The notes under the pieces: generated by a model
Seen by the model: only the letters and a program-made list of their open reading frames with translations
Database searches by the model: none
Told to the model about the DNA's origin: nothing
In this document: positions 1 to 5,111 of the stretch, one piece after another
How the letters are laid out: every line of letters starts with the position of its first letter
How positions within the stretch are numbered: position 1 is the stretch's first letter
Assembly: GCA_003164305.1 (NCBI GenBank)
Contig: PLSZ01000086.1
Coordinates: 1-6,005, forward strand
Direction of reading: 5' to 3'
Length of the DNA: 6,005 nucleotides
Source: Acetobacteraceae bacterium
GTDB taxonomy: Bacteria; Pseudomonadota; Alphaproteobacteria; Acetobacterales; Acetobacteraceae
Position numbers and translations under genes: made by a program

Positions 1-348
1 GGCGGCACGCTGATCCAGCACATCCCCGACACGGTCGCGGACGCGTTGGCGCATGAGCAGCCGAACCCGCGGCATGAGCCGGGCCACGCGGTGACCGTCG
101 TGGCGGGAACGTTGTTGCACCGGATCGTTGGCGCGGCGGAGATGCACGTCAACTCCGCGCATCACCAGGCGGTGCGCGAACCTGGACCTTACGCGGTCGT
201 CAACGCGGTCGCCGCCGATACGGTGATCGAAGGGGTGGAGGACGCGCGCTACCGGTTTTGCCTCGGCGTGCAGTGGCATCCGGAATATTTCATCGACCCA
301 GGCGACCGGCGGATTTTCGACGCGCTGGTCGCGGCGTGCCGGCCATGA
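1..348 (+). CDS. Gamma-glutamyl-gamma-aminobutyrate hydrolase family protein (class I glutamine amidotransferase-like, peptidase C26), C-terminal part
   Basis: The reading frame is open from base 1 and ends at TGA 346-348, so 115 codons of the C-terminal half are visible; the start lies outside the window. The segment GGTLIQHIPD at its beginning, VNSAHHQAV in the middle and GVQWHPEY near the end are typical of the PuuD/peptidase C26 branch of class I glutamine amidotransferases. His93 and Glu95 of the fragment (QWHPE) would be the catalytic His and Glu; the nucleophilic Cys should lie upstream, outside the window. Members of the family hydrolyse gamma-glutamyl amide bonds, for example gamma-glutamyl-GABA in putrescine breakdown, in the cytoplasm. 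The exact substrate cannot be read from this fragment, and no polyamine genes are visible nearby. The stop codon overlaps the start of the pseudouridine synthase gene (ATGA), which suggests co-translation. The family call is firm; the PuuD role itself is not. Confidence 0.88.
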   Translation, partial: GGTLIQHIPDTVADALAHEQPNPRHEPGHAVTVVAGTLLHRIVGAAEMHVNSAHHQAVREPGPYAVVNAVAADTVIEGVEDARYRFCLGVQWHPEYFIDPGDRRIFDALVAACRP

Positions 349-1115
349 GCGAGACCGCGGCACCCCCTCGCGGCGACCGGATCGCGAAATATCTGGCGCG
401 CGCCGGCGTCGCCAGCCGGCGCGACGCCGAACGCCTGCTGACCGAGGGCAAGATCCGCCTCAACAACGTCACCGTCACGCACCCGGCGACATTCGTGACG
501 CCTGGCGATCTGGTCACCGTCGAGGGCAAGCTGGTCGAGGAACCGGATCGCACACGGCTCTGGCGCTATCACAAACCCGAAGGCCTGGTTACGACGCATC
601 GCGATCCCGAGGGCCGGCCAACGGTGTTCGACAAATTGCGCCAGCAACTGCCGCGGGTGATCAGCGTCGGGCGCCTGGATCTGACCAGCGAGGGATTGTT
701 GCTGCTAACCAACGACGGCGCGCTGGCCCGGACCTTGGAGTTGCCCTCGACCGGCTGGATCCGGCGGTATCGCGTGCGGGTGCATGGCACGGTCGCTCCG
801 GCGGCGTTGGCCGCTCTGGCGAAAGGCGTGACCATCGACGGCGTGCATTACGCCCCCATCGAGGCGGGCCTGGACGCGAAGAAGGGCGACAACGCCTGGC
901 TGACGGTGAGCCTGAAGGAAGGCCGCAACCGCGAAATTCGCCGCGTGATGGCGCATCTGGGGCTGGACGTGACGCGGCTGATTCGGATCGCTTACGGACC
1001 GTTCCAGTTGGGCACGTTGCCGCGTGGCGGGATCGAGGAAGTTCCGGTCCGCGTGCTGCGCGAGCAACTTCCCAAGGCCGCGGTCGAGCCGGTGTCGCGC
1101 GCCCGGCATCGCTGA
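345..1115 (+). CDS. rluB: 23S rRNA pseudouridine synthase, RluB/RluE/RsuA family
   Basis: This 256-residue protein isomerises a specific uridine in large-subunit rRNA to pseudouridine; RluB in E. coli acts on U2605. An S4 RNA-binding domain occupies about residues 12-58 (RIAKYLARAGVASRR, then GKIRLNN). The catalytic domain carries the family signature GRLDLTSEGLLLLTNDG, with Asp112 as the expected catalytic aspartate. Tyr142 in RRYRVRV and the segment EGRNREIRRV (about 192-201) are further conserved elements. ATG 345 was chosen because it starts just before the S4 domain and overlaps the preceding stop as ATGA. An in-frame ATG at 258 would add 29 arginine- and proline-rich residues with no family similarity and lies inside the upstream gene. 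No good Shine-Dalgarno sequence precedes 345, so translational coupling is likely. The protein is compact and lacks the long basic C-terminal extension of some alphaproteobacterial homologues. The family is certain; RluB is preferred over RluE or RsuA on sequence flavour and rsmD adjacency. Confidence 0.93.
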   Translation: MSETAAPPRGDRIAKYLARAGVASRRDAERLLTEGKIRLNNVTVTHPATFVTPGDLVTVEGKLVEEPDRTRLWRYHKPEGLVTTHRDPEGRPTVFDKLRQQLPRVISVGRLDLTSEGLLLLTNDGALARTLELPSTGWIRRYRVRVHGTVAPAALAALAKGVTIDGVHYAPIEAGLDAKKGDNAWLTVSLKEGRNREIRRVMAHLGLDVTRLIRIAYGPFQLGTLPRGGIEEVPVRVLREQLPKAAVEPVSRARHR

Positions 1116-1661
1116 ATGCGCATCGTCGCCGGCGACTGGCGTGGCCGGACGCTGACCGCGCCATCCGGGACGGAAACGAGGCCCACCGCCGACCGCGTCC
1201 GCCAGGCGTTATTCGATATTCTGATGCACGCGCCATGGGCCGGCCGGTCCCTGATCGAAGGCGCGACGGTGCTGGACGTGTTCGCCGGCACCGGCGCCCT
1301 GGGGTTGGAGGCTTTGTCGCGCGGCGCCGCCAAGGCCGACTTCGTGGAATGGGCCCGGCCGGCGCTGGCCGCGTTGCGCGCCAATATCGCCGCCTGCCGG
1401 GCGGAGGATCGTTGCATCGTGCTGTCCATCGACGCGCTGCGGATTCCGGGCGGTGAAAAGGCCGACATCGTATTTCTCGATCCACCGTATGGGCAGGATC
1501 TGGTGGCCCGGGCGCTGGCGCGATTGCGCGCGACCGGCCGCGTGGGAGCGGGAAGCCTGATTGTCGCCGAGACCGGCCGCGACGAGCCGCCTCTGGAGGT
1601 GGAGACGCTGGCGGAGCGAAAGTATGGCGCGGCACAGGTGACGGTGTGGCTGGAAGGCTGA
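1116..1661 (+). CDS. rsmD: 16S rRNA (guanine(966)-N2)-methyltransferase RsmD
   Basis: The 181-residue product is a complete RsmD, which uses S-adenosylmethionine to methylate the N2 of G966 (E. coli numbering) in 16S rRNA during small-subunit assembly. The N-terminus MRIVAGDWRGRTL followed by RPTADRVRQALFDIL is the family's RNA-binding entry segment. SAM motif I is VLDVFAGTGALGLEALSRG (52-70), and the catalytic NPPY-type motif appears as DPPY at 122-125 in VFLDPPYG. The length matches the usual 180-200 residues. Its ATG starts directly after the TGA of the pseudouridine synthase gene with no gap. No convincing ribosome binding site precedes it, so termination-reinitiation coupling is likely. 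Adjacency of an RluB-type synthase and RsmD is common in alphaproteobacteria. No intrinsic terminator with a T-run follows the stop. Confidence 0.96.
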   Translation: MRIVAGDWRGRTLTAPSGTETRPTADRVRQALFDILMHAPWAGRSLIEGATVLDVFAGTGALGLEALSRGAAKADFVEWARPALAALRANIAACRAEDRCIVLSIDALRIPGGEKADIVFLDPPYGQDLVARALARLRATGRVGAGSLIVAETGRDEPPLEVETLAERKYGAAQVTVWLEG

Positions 1662-1837
1662 GGGGTTTTCGAGGAGGATTGGGTCTGAAACCGGCCCCCG
1701 GATGGAAAACCGTTGGCTGAAGACGCTCACAAAATGGGACTCATTCTTTATTTGTATCTTTTATTAAGATTCCTGATGACGAAACGAGCCTCATGTGTCA
1801 TGAATTCGGACAGACGTCCATCGGATGGGAGGCGGCT
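1662..1837 (+). promoter_or_regulatory. Spacer between rsmD and the collar/PEP-CTERM gene, with AT-rich putative promoter region
   Basis: This is the largest non-coding gap between genes in the window. A conspicuously AT-rich tract (about 1729-1772, including TTTATTTGTATCTTTTATTAA) interrupts otherwise GC-rich DNA and is the best promoter candidate. TAAGAT at 1765-1770 is a mediocre -10 match, and no good -35 box sits 16-18 bp upstream. Two small inverted repeats lie between this tract and the start codon: TCATG-TGT-CATGA (1791-1803) and GGAC-AGAC-GTCC (1808-1819). Either could be an operator. A third pair, GGTTTTC (1664-1670) and GAAAACC (1705-1711), has a 34-base loop and no T-run, so it is not a convincing rsmD terminator. 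Promoter function is inference from base composition and position. Confidence 0.4.
1827..1832 (+). promoter_or_regulatory. Shine-Dalgarno sequence of the collar/PEP-CTERM gene
   Basis: GGGAGG lies 5 bases upstream of ATG 1838. It decides the start: the alternative in-frame ATG at 1793 would put 15 polar residues in front of the signal peptide and falls inside an inverted repeat. Confidence 0.75.
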
Positions 1838-1906
1838 ATGCTGAAAACGCCCTTGCTCGCTTGTGCCTCGATCATGGCCATCGCCGGGCTCACGGCCGCC
1901 CGAGCG
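1838..1906 (+). other. Signal peptide coding segment
   Basis: Residues 1-23 have one lysine at position 3, a hydrophobic core (LLACASIMAIAGL) and an AxA-type end (ARA) before Asp24, a standard signal peptidase I layout. It directs the collar protein out of the cytoplasm, as expected for a PEP-CTERM substrate. Confidence 0.85.
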
Positions 1907-3178
1907 GATACCCCAGGGCAGCCGTTCACCAATATTCAGCCGTCGTTGGCCCTGACTCAGGTCACACCGACCGGGGCCGGCGGCGTGTTTCCAAGCTTTA
2001 CCAGTGGTGGCGCACTCGGGAACACGGACGGCTTCATTTATGATTTCGCGGGGAATTACGCGCCGTCCGGCAGCGTTTACGCCAACGGCCAGACGCTGCC
2101 GATTACCGGCAATTCGTCCGTGTTCAGCCTTGTCGGAACCACATACGGCGGCAATGGCACCACCAATTTCGGCGTTCCGAACCTGATCGGACAGGCGATC
2201 ATCGGGGCCGGCGCGGGCGCCGGGTTGCCGGTGCAGACGCTCGGGGTGCCGACCGGATCGGCGACGACGTCGCTGACGATCGCGAACCTGCCACCGCCGA
2301 CGGGCAGCGGTGTGCCGTTCAGCAACATCCAGCCATCGCTGCCGCTGATCCCGCTGATCGCGGTCAGCGGCAGTTTCCCGAGCATGGGCTCTACAAACGG
2401 TTCCGCTTTTGTTGGCCAGATCGCCTACTACGCGGGCTCCCTCGGCAACGCCAACCAGTTCCTCCCCAATGGGTGGGCCGTGGCGGATGGCAGTACCCTG
2501 ACGTTCGCGGGAAACCCGGCTCTGGGCAGCGTCCTCGGCGATCAGTTCGGCGGCAACGGCAGCACGACCTACGCGTTGCCGAATTTGCTTGGGCGCGTGG
2601 CCGTCGGCGCGACCACCGCCAATCCCGTTGGGACGCAATTCGGGCAGGCGGCGACGAGCCTGACGACGGCGAATTTGCCGCCGGGGGGCACACCTGTCAC
2701 CAACGACCAGCCGTCGCTCGCGGTGAACTACATCATCGCGACGCAGGGAATATTCCCCTCACAAGGCGGCGTCAGCGGCGGCTTCGGCCAAACCACCGCG
2801 ACCCTGGGCGAGGTCGTGATGTTCGGCGGCGATTACGCGCCGGCCGGTTGGGCCTTCGCGAATGGGCAAACATTGCTCGACACCTCGAACGAGGCTTTGT
2901 TCAACGTGATCGGAACGACGTATGGCAGTGGCGGGCCCGGCACGTTCGACCTGCCGAACCTGGACGGGCTGACCACGATCGGCGCCGACGGTTCTTCGAT
3001 CCCGCCCGGCTTCACCGAAGGCGTCGATCAGAACGTGCTGACCGCGGACAATATCCCGACAACCACGTCGTCCGATCTGCCGGAGCCCGCGAGCCTGACG
3101 GTGCTGGTCTTCGGCTTTGTTGGTTCGCTGGCGGCCCGGCGGCGCCGGAAGTCGCGCTATTTGCCGATGCAGAACTGA
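1838..3178 (+). CDS. Predicted secreted PEP-CTERM protein with three tandem phage-tail-collar-like modules
   Basis: The 446-residue product has a clear modular layout. Residues 1-23 form a Sec signal peptide (MLKTP, hydrophobic core, cleavage expected after AARA). Residues 29-410 are three related units of about 125-131 residues, each starting with P-[FV]-[TS]-N-[ID]-QPSL. Each then carries a tail-collar core with elements such as YANGQTLP, VGTTYGGNGTTNFGVPNL and IGA, as in COG4675 'microcystin-dependent protein'/phage tail collar proteins. Residues 414-438 are a PEP-CTERM signal: LPEPASL, a hydrophobic stretch to Ala433, then RRRRK. PEP-CTERM proteins are processed by exosortase at the cell envelope and are often linked to exopolysaccharide or biofilm matrix. 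The product is rich in Gly, Ser, Thr, Asn and Pro, and its mature part has no cysteine. The HxH motif usually following the collar core is missing from all three units. The last six residues (YLPMQN) are encoded opposite the conserved mnmE end. The exact function is unknown; an extracellular structural or adhesive role is inference. No other phage gene is visible, so a prophage remnant is unlikely. Confidence 0.88.
   Translation: MLKTPLLACASIMAIAGLTAARADTPGQPFTNIQPSLALTQVTPTGAGGVFPSFTSGGALGNTDGFIYDFAGNYAPSGSVYANGQTLPITGNSSVFSLVGTTYGGNGTTNFGVPNLIGQAIIGAGAGAGLPVQTLGVPTGSATTSLTIANLPPPTGSGVPFSNIQPSLPLIPLIAVSGSFPSMGSTNGSAFVGQIAYYAGSLGNANQFLPNGWAVADGSTLTFAGNPALGSVLGDQFGGNGSTTYALPNLLGRVAVGATTANPVGTQFGQAATSLTTANLPPGGTPVTNDQPSLAVNYIIATQGIFPSQGGVSGGFGQTTATLGEVVMFGGDYAPAGWAFANGQTLLDTSNEALFNVIGTTYGSGGPGTFDLPNLDGLTTIGADGSSIPPGFTEGVDQNVLTADNIPTTTSSDLPEPASLTVLVFGFVGSLAARRRRKSRYLPMQN
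1922..2314 (+). repeat. Collar module 1 (residues 29-159)
   Basis: Opens with PFTNIQPSLALTQV and GVFPS, then the collar core: NYAPSGSVYANGQTLP, FSLVGTTYGGNGTTNFGVPNL and IIGAGAG. It ends with TSLTIANLPPP. The usual Gly-Trp before the ANGQ element is replaced by Gly-Ser (SGSVYANGQ). Confidence 0.8.
2315..2692 (+). repeat. Collar module 2 (residues 160-285)
   Basis: Opens with PFSNIQPSLPLIPLIAVSG and SFPS, then NGWAVADGSTL, LGDQFGGNGSTTYALPNLLG and VAVGA. It ends with TSLTTANLPPGG. The end is close to that of module 1 (TSLTIANLPP), supporting internal duplication. It is diverged where the others read GTTYG, having GDQFG instead. Confidence 0.8.
2693..3067 (+). repeat. Collar module 3 (residues 286-410)
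   Basis: Opens with PVTNDQPSLAVNYIIATQG and IFPS, the copy closest to the terminal motif of canonical collar proteins. It continues with GEVVMFGGDYAPAGWAFANG, NVIGTTYGSGGPGTFDLPNL and TTIGADG. It ends with LTADNIPTTT, then runs directly into the PEP-CTERM segment. It is the most family-like of the three. Confidence 0.82.
3074..3151 (+). other. PEP-CTERM sorting signal coding segment
   Basis: Residues 413-438 read D-LPEPASL, then about 14 mostly hydrophobic residues (TVLVFGFVGSLAA), then the basic cluster RRRRK. This matches the three-part PEP-CTERM signal (Pro-Glu-Pro, membrane helix, arginine cluster) recognised by exosortase (EpsH family). An exosortase gene must exist elsewhere in the genome for this to work; none is in the window. 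The protein runs eight residues past the basic cluster, more than is usual. Confidence 0.88.
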
Positions 3179-4440
3179 CGGAAGATCGAGTCCAGGATAT
3201 CCTCGACACCGACATGGCCGGTGATGGAGCCAAGCGCGCGCAAGGCCAGGCGCATCGCCTCCCCGCGTAGTTCCGGCTCGCGCGCGCCCTCCGCGTCTTC
3301 CAGCGCGCGCGAGGCTTCCTGAAGCGCGATGCGGTGGCGGGCGCGAGTTAGGGGCGGAGGACCGCCGGATTGGGTCAGAACGGTCGCCTCGGCGGCGAGG
3401 CGGGCGCGGAGCTCGGGCAGACCGGCGCCGGTCAAAGCACTGATCCAAAGCACGCCGGGATTTTGTTCCGGTACTAGATCGGATTTGTTGGCGACGACCA
3501 GGCCGGCGGCGGCCGGTTCGAAGGGCGTTCCCGCTTCGATGACGGTGATCACCAGATCGGCGGAGGCGGCCCTGTTTAAAGCGCGTCGCACACCCTCGGC
3601 TTCGATCGGGTCGGTTGTGTCACGCAGGCCGGCGGTATCGATCAGGGTCACCGGGACGCCGCCGAGGACGATGCGGGTTTCGATGGCGTCGCGCGTGGTG
3701 CCCGGCGTGGCGGAAACGATCGCGACGTCGCGCTCCGCCAGCGCGTTGATCAGCGAGGACTTGCCGACGTTCGGCGCGCCGGTGATAGCGAAGAACAGAC
3801 CCTCCCGTAGCCGTTCGCCGCGGCGCCGATCGTCCAGATGCGCGGCGATCTCCGCGCGCAACGATCGCACGGAGGTCATCAGGTCGGCTTCGACTTCGGC
3901 TGGCAGGTCTTCGTCGGGGAAGTCGATCAGCGCTTCCTGGTGCGCCAAGGCCCGGCGCAATCGGTCGGACCAATCACCATACAGATCGCCCAAGGCGCCA
4001 TCCAGTTGCCGCAGTGCCTGGCGTCGTTGCGCGTCCGTTTCGGCGGCGACCAGGTCGTGTACCGCCTCGGCCGATACGAGGTCCAGCTTGCCGTTGAGGA
4101 ACGCGCGGCGGGTGAATTCTCCAGGTTCGGCCGGTCGTGCGCCGAGCGAACCCAGAGCGGCGGCGACGGCGTCGACGACCGCGCGGCCGGCGTGGAGGTG
4201 CAGCTCGGCGGAGTCCTCGCCGGTGTAGGAGCCGGGACCGGGGAGCCAAAGTATCATCGCTCGGTCGAGCAATTCGCCGTTGCTGTCGCGCAAGGCTCGC
4301 ACCACGGCGCGCCGCGGTGACGGGAGACTGCCGCACAGAGCGGTTACCAGCCTGGCGCTGTCCGGCCCACTGATGCGCAACACCGCGATGGCGGCACGGC
4401 CCGCGCCCGAGGCGAGCGCGAAGACCGTGGCGTCGTTCAT
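3157..4440 (-). CDS. mnmE: tRNA uridine-5-carboxymethylaminomethyl(34) synthesis GTPase MnmE
   Basis: The 427-residue product is a complete MnmE (TrmE). With MnmG it adds the carboxymethylaminomethyl group to U34 of certain tRNAs, using a methylene-tetrahydrofolate carbon unit and GTP hydrolysis. The N-terminal folate-binding domain shows SYTGED (71-76) and GEFTRRAFLNGKLDL (107-121). The GTPase domain is inserted in the helical domain and has G1 GAPNVGKS (221-228), G2 TTRD (248-251), G3 DTAG (268-271), G4 NKSD (318-321) and a G5-like SAL (334-336). The protein ends with the invariant C-terminal FCIGK (Cys424). It is slightly shorter than the E. coli protein of about 454 residues. The ATG overlaps the stop of the CoA-transferase subunit B gene as ATGA. 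Only a weak GGA precedes it, so its translation probably depends on coupling. mnmG is not found downstream; a convergent gene lies there instead. Confidence 0.97.
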   Translation of the reverse strand: MNDATVFALASGAGRAAIAVLRISGPDSARLVTALCGSLPSPRRAVVRALRDSNGELLDRAMILWLPGPGSYTGEDSAELHLHAGRAVVDAVAAALGSLGARPAEPGEFTRRAFLNGKLDLVSAEAVHDLVAAETDAQRRQALRQLDGALGDLYGDWSDRLRRALAHQEALIDFPDEDLPAEVEADLMTSVRSLRAEIAAHLDDRRRGERLREGLFFAITGAPNVGKSSLINALAERDVAIVSATPGTTRDAIETRIVLGGVPVTLIDTAGLRDTTDPIEAEGVRRALNRAASADLVITVIEAGTPFEPAAAGLVVANKSDLVPEQNPGVLWISALTGAGLPELRARLAAEATVLTQSGGPPPLTRARHRIALQEASRALEDAEGAREPELRGEAMRLALRALGSITGHVGVEDILDSIFRQFCIGK

Positions 4441-5111
4441 TCCGTCAGACGCACCACCGGCAATGGATCGGCCACCGTCAGTTTCGCCCCGGTCGCCGCG
4501 CGAATGTCATCCACCGTCAGGCCCGGCGCGATTTGCAACAAGTGAAATCCATCGCCGGTCGGTTCGAACAAACCGTAGTTGGTGGCGACGAGTTTCACCA
4601 CGCCGCGGGCCGTCACCGGCAAATCGCATTCCGCTACCAGGCGCGAACCGCCATCGCGCGTGGTGTGCTCAAGAATGATGAACACCCGCTTCGCGCAGGC
4701 CGCGAGGTCCATCGCGCCGCCGATCCCGCCGCCCTTCTGACCCTTCAACTTCCAGTTGGCGAAGTCGCCTTGGCACGACACCTGATACGCGCCCATCACG
4801 GTGACATCGATGTGACCGCCGCGAATGATGGCGAAACTATCGGCGTGGTGAACCACCGCGGCGCCTGGCTTCAATGTCACGTTCTGACCGCCGGCGTTGA
4901 CGAGGTTCAGATCCTCCATCCCCTCCTTGGCGACGGCGCCGTAACCGATGACACCGTTCTCCGAATGGTAGACGATGTCGGTGTCGCCGATATCGGTGTT
5001 GGAGCACATCGTCGGAATGCCGACGCCCAGATTGACGATCCAGCCGTCCTGAAACTGCCGCGCGATCAGATCGGCCATCTGCTGGCGGTTGATGCCTTTG
5101 GTTCCGCTCAT
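4437..5111 (-). CDS. scoB: 3-oxoacid CoA-transferase subunit B (SCOT/PcaJ-type beta subunit)
   Basis: The 224-residue product is the beta subunit of a family I CoA-transferase. VNLGVGIPT (about 27-34) and YHSENGVIGYG (48-58) mark the active site; Glu51 in SENG should be the catalytic glutamate that forms the enzyme-CoA thioester. Downstream, HADSF, IRGGHID, GDFANW and GGAMDL are conserved family elements. With subunit A it transfers CoA, typically from succinyl-CoA to acetoacetate or another 3-oxo acid, in the cytoplasm. ATG 5111 was chosen because it overlaps the subunit A stop as ATGA, has AGGAG 8 bases upstream and gives a family-sized protein. An open frame extending further upstream to 5537 is an arginine-rich out-of-frame shadow of subunit A. 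The substrate is not certain: 3-oxoadipate transferases (PcaIJ) share these motifs, and no aromatic-degradation genes are visible to decide. Confidence 0.93.
   Translation of the reverse strand: MSGTKGINRQQMADLIARQFQDGWIVNLGVGIPTMCSNTDIGDTDIVYHSENGVIGYGAVAKEGMEDLNLVNAGGQNVTLKPGAAVVHHADSFAIIRGGHIDVTVMGAYQVSCQGDFANWKLKGQKGGGIGGAMDLAACAKRVFIILEHTTRDGGSRLVAECDLPVTARGVVKLVATNYGLFEPTGDGFHLLQIAPGLTVDDIRAATGAKLTVADPLPVVRLTE

Noticed and set aside
661..1635. Long minus-strand open frame across rluB and rsmD (324 codons)
   Set aside because: Its translation is dominated by Arg, Pro, Ala and Ser with no recognisable domain, as expected for the antisense of GC-rich genes; the plus strand carries two well-conserved families.
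1711..1728. Possible sigma-54 promoter (TTGGCTGAAGACGCTC), considered because some PEP-CTERM genes use sigma-54-dependent regulators
   Set aside because: The GG and GC elements are 8 bases apart rather than the required 10.
1793..1837. Earlier start at ATG 1793 for the collar protein
   Set aside because: It would put 15 polar residues before the signal peptide and has no ribosome binding site; GGGAGG lies at the right distance from ATG 1838.
1853..1864. Lipobox-like LLAC at residues 6-9 of the collar protein
   Set aside because: The cysteine is too close to the N-terminus for a lipoprotein signal; the hydrophobic core continues past it to an ARA cleavage site, and a PEP-CTERM anchor is present.
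1748..2638. Minus-strand open frame opposite the collar gene (296 codons)
   Set aside because: Low-complexity Arg/Gly/Ala-rich translation, no start signal, and fully explained as a shadow of the modular collar gene.
1838..3178. Prophage or tailocin remnant
   Set aside because: No other phage structural, integrase or lysis gene and no attachment-site-like repeat is visible; the signal peptide and PEP-CTERM signal point to a cellular exported protein.
2473..3270. Plus-strand open frame in another phase across the collar gene end (265 codons)
   Set aside because: Very arginine-rich with no motif; the other phase carries the signal peptide, the repeats and the PEP-CTERM signal.
3329..4228. Plus-strand open frame opposite mnmE (299 codons)
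   Set aside because: Arg/Ser/Ala-rich shadow of a gene whose GTPase motifs are all intact on the minus strand.
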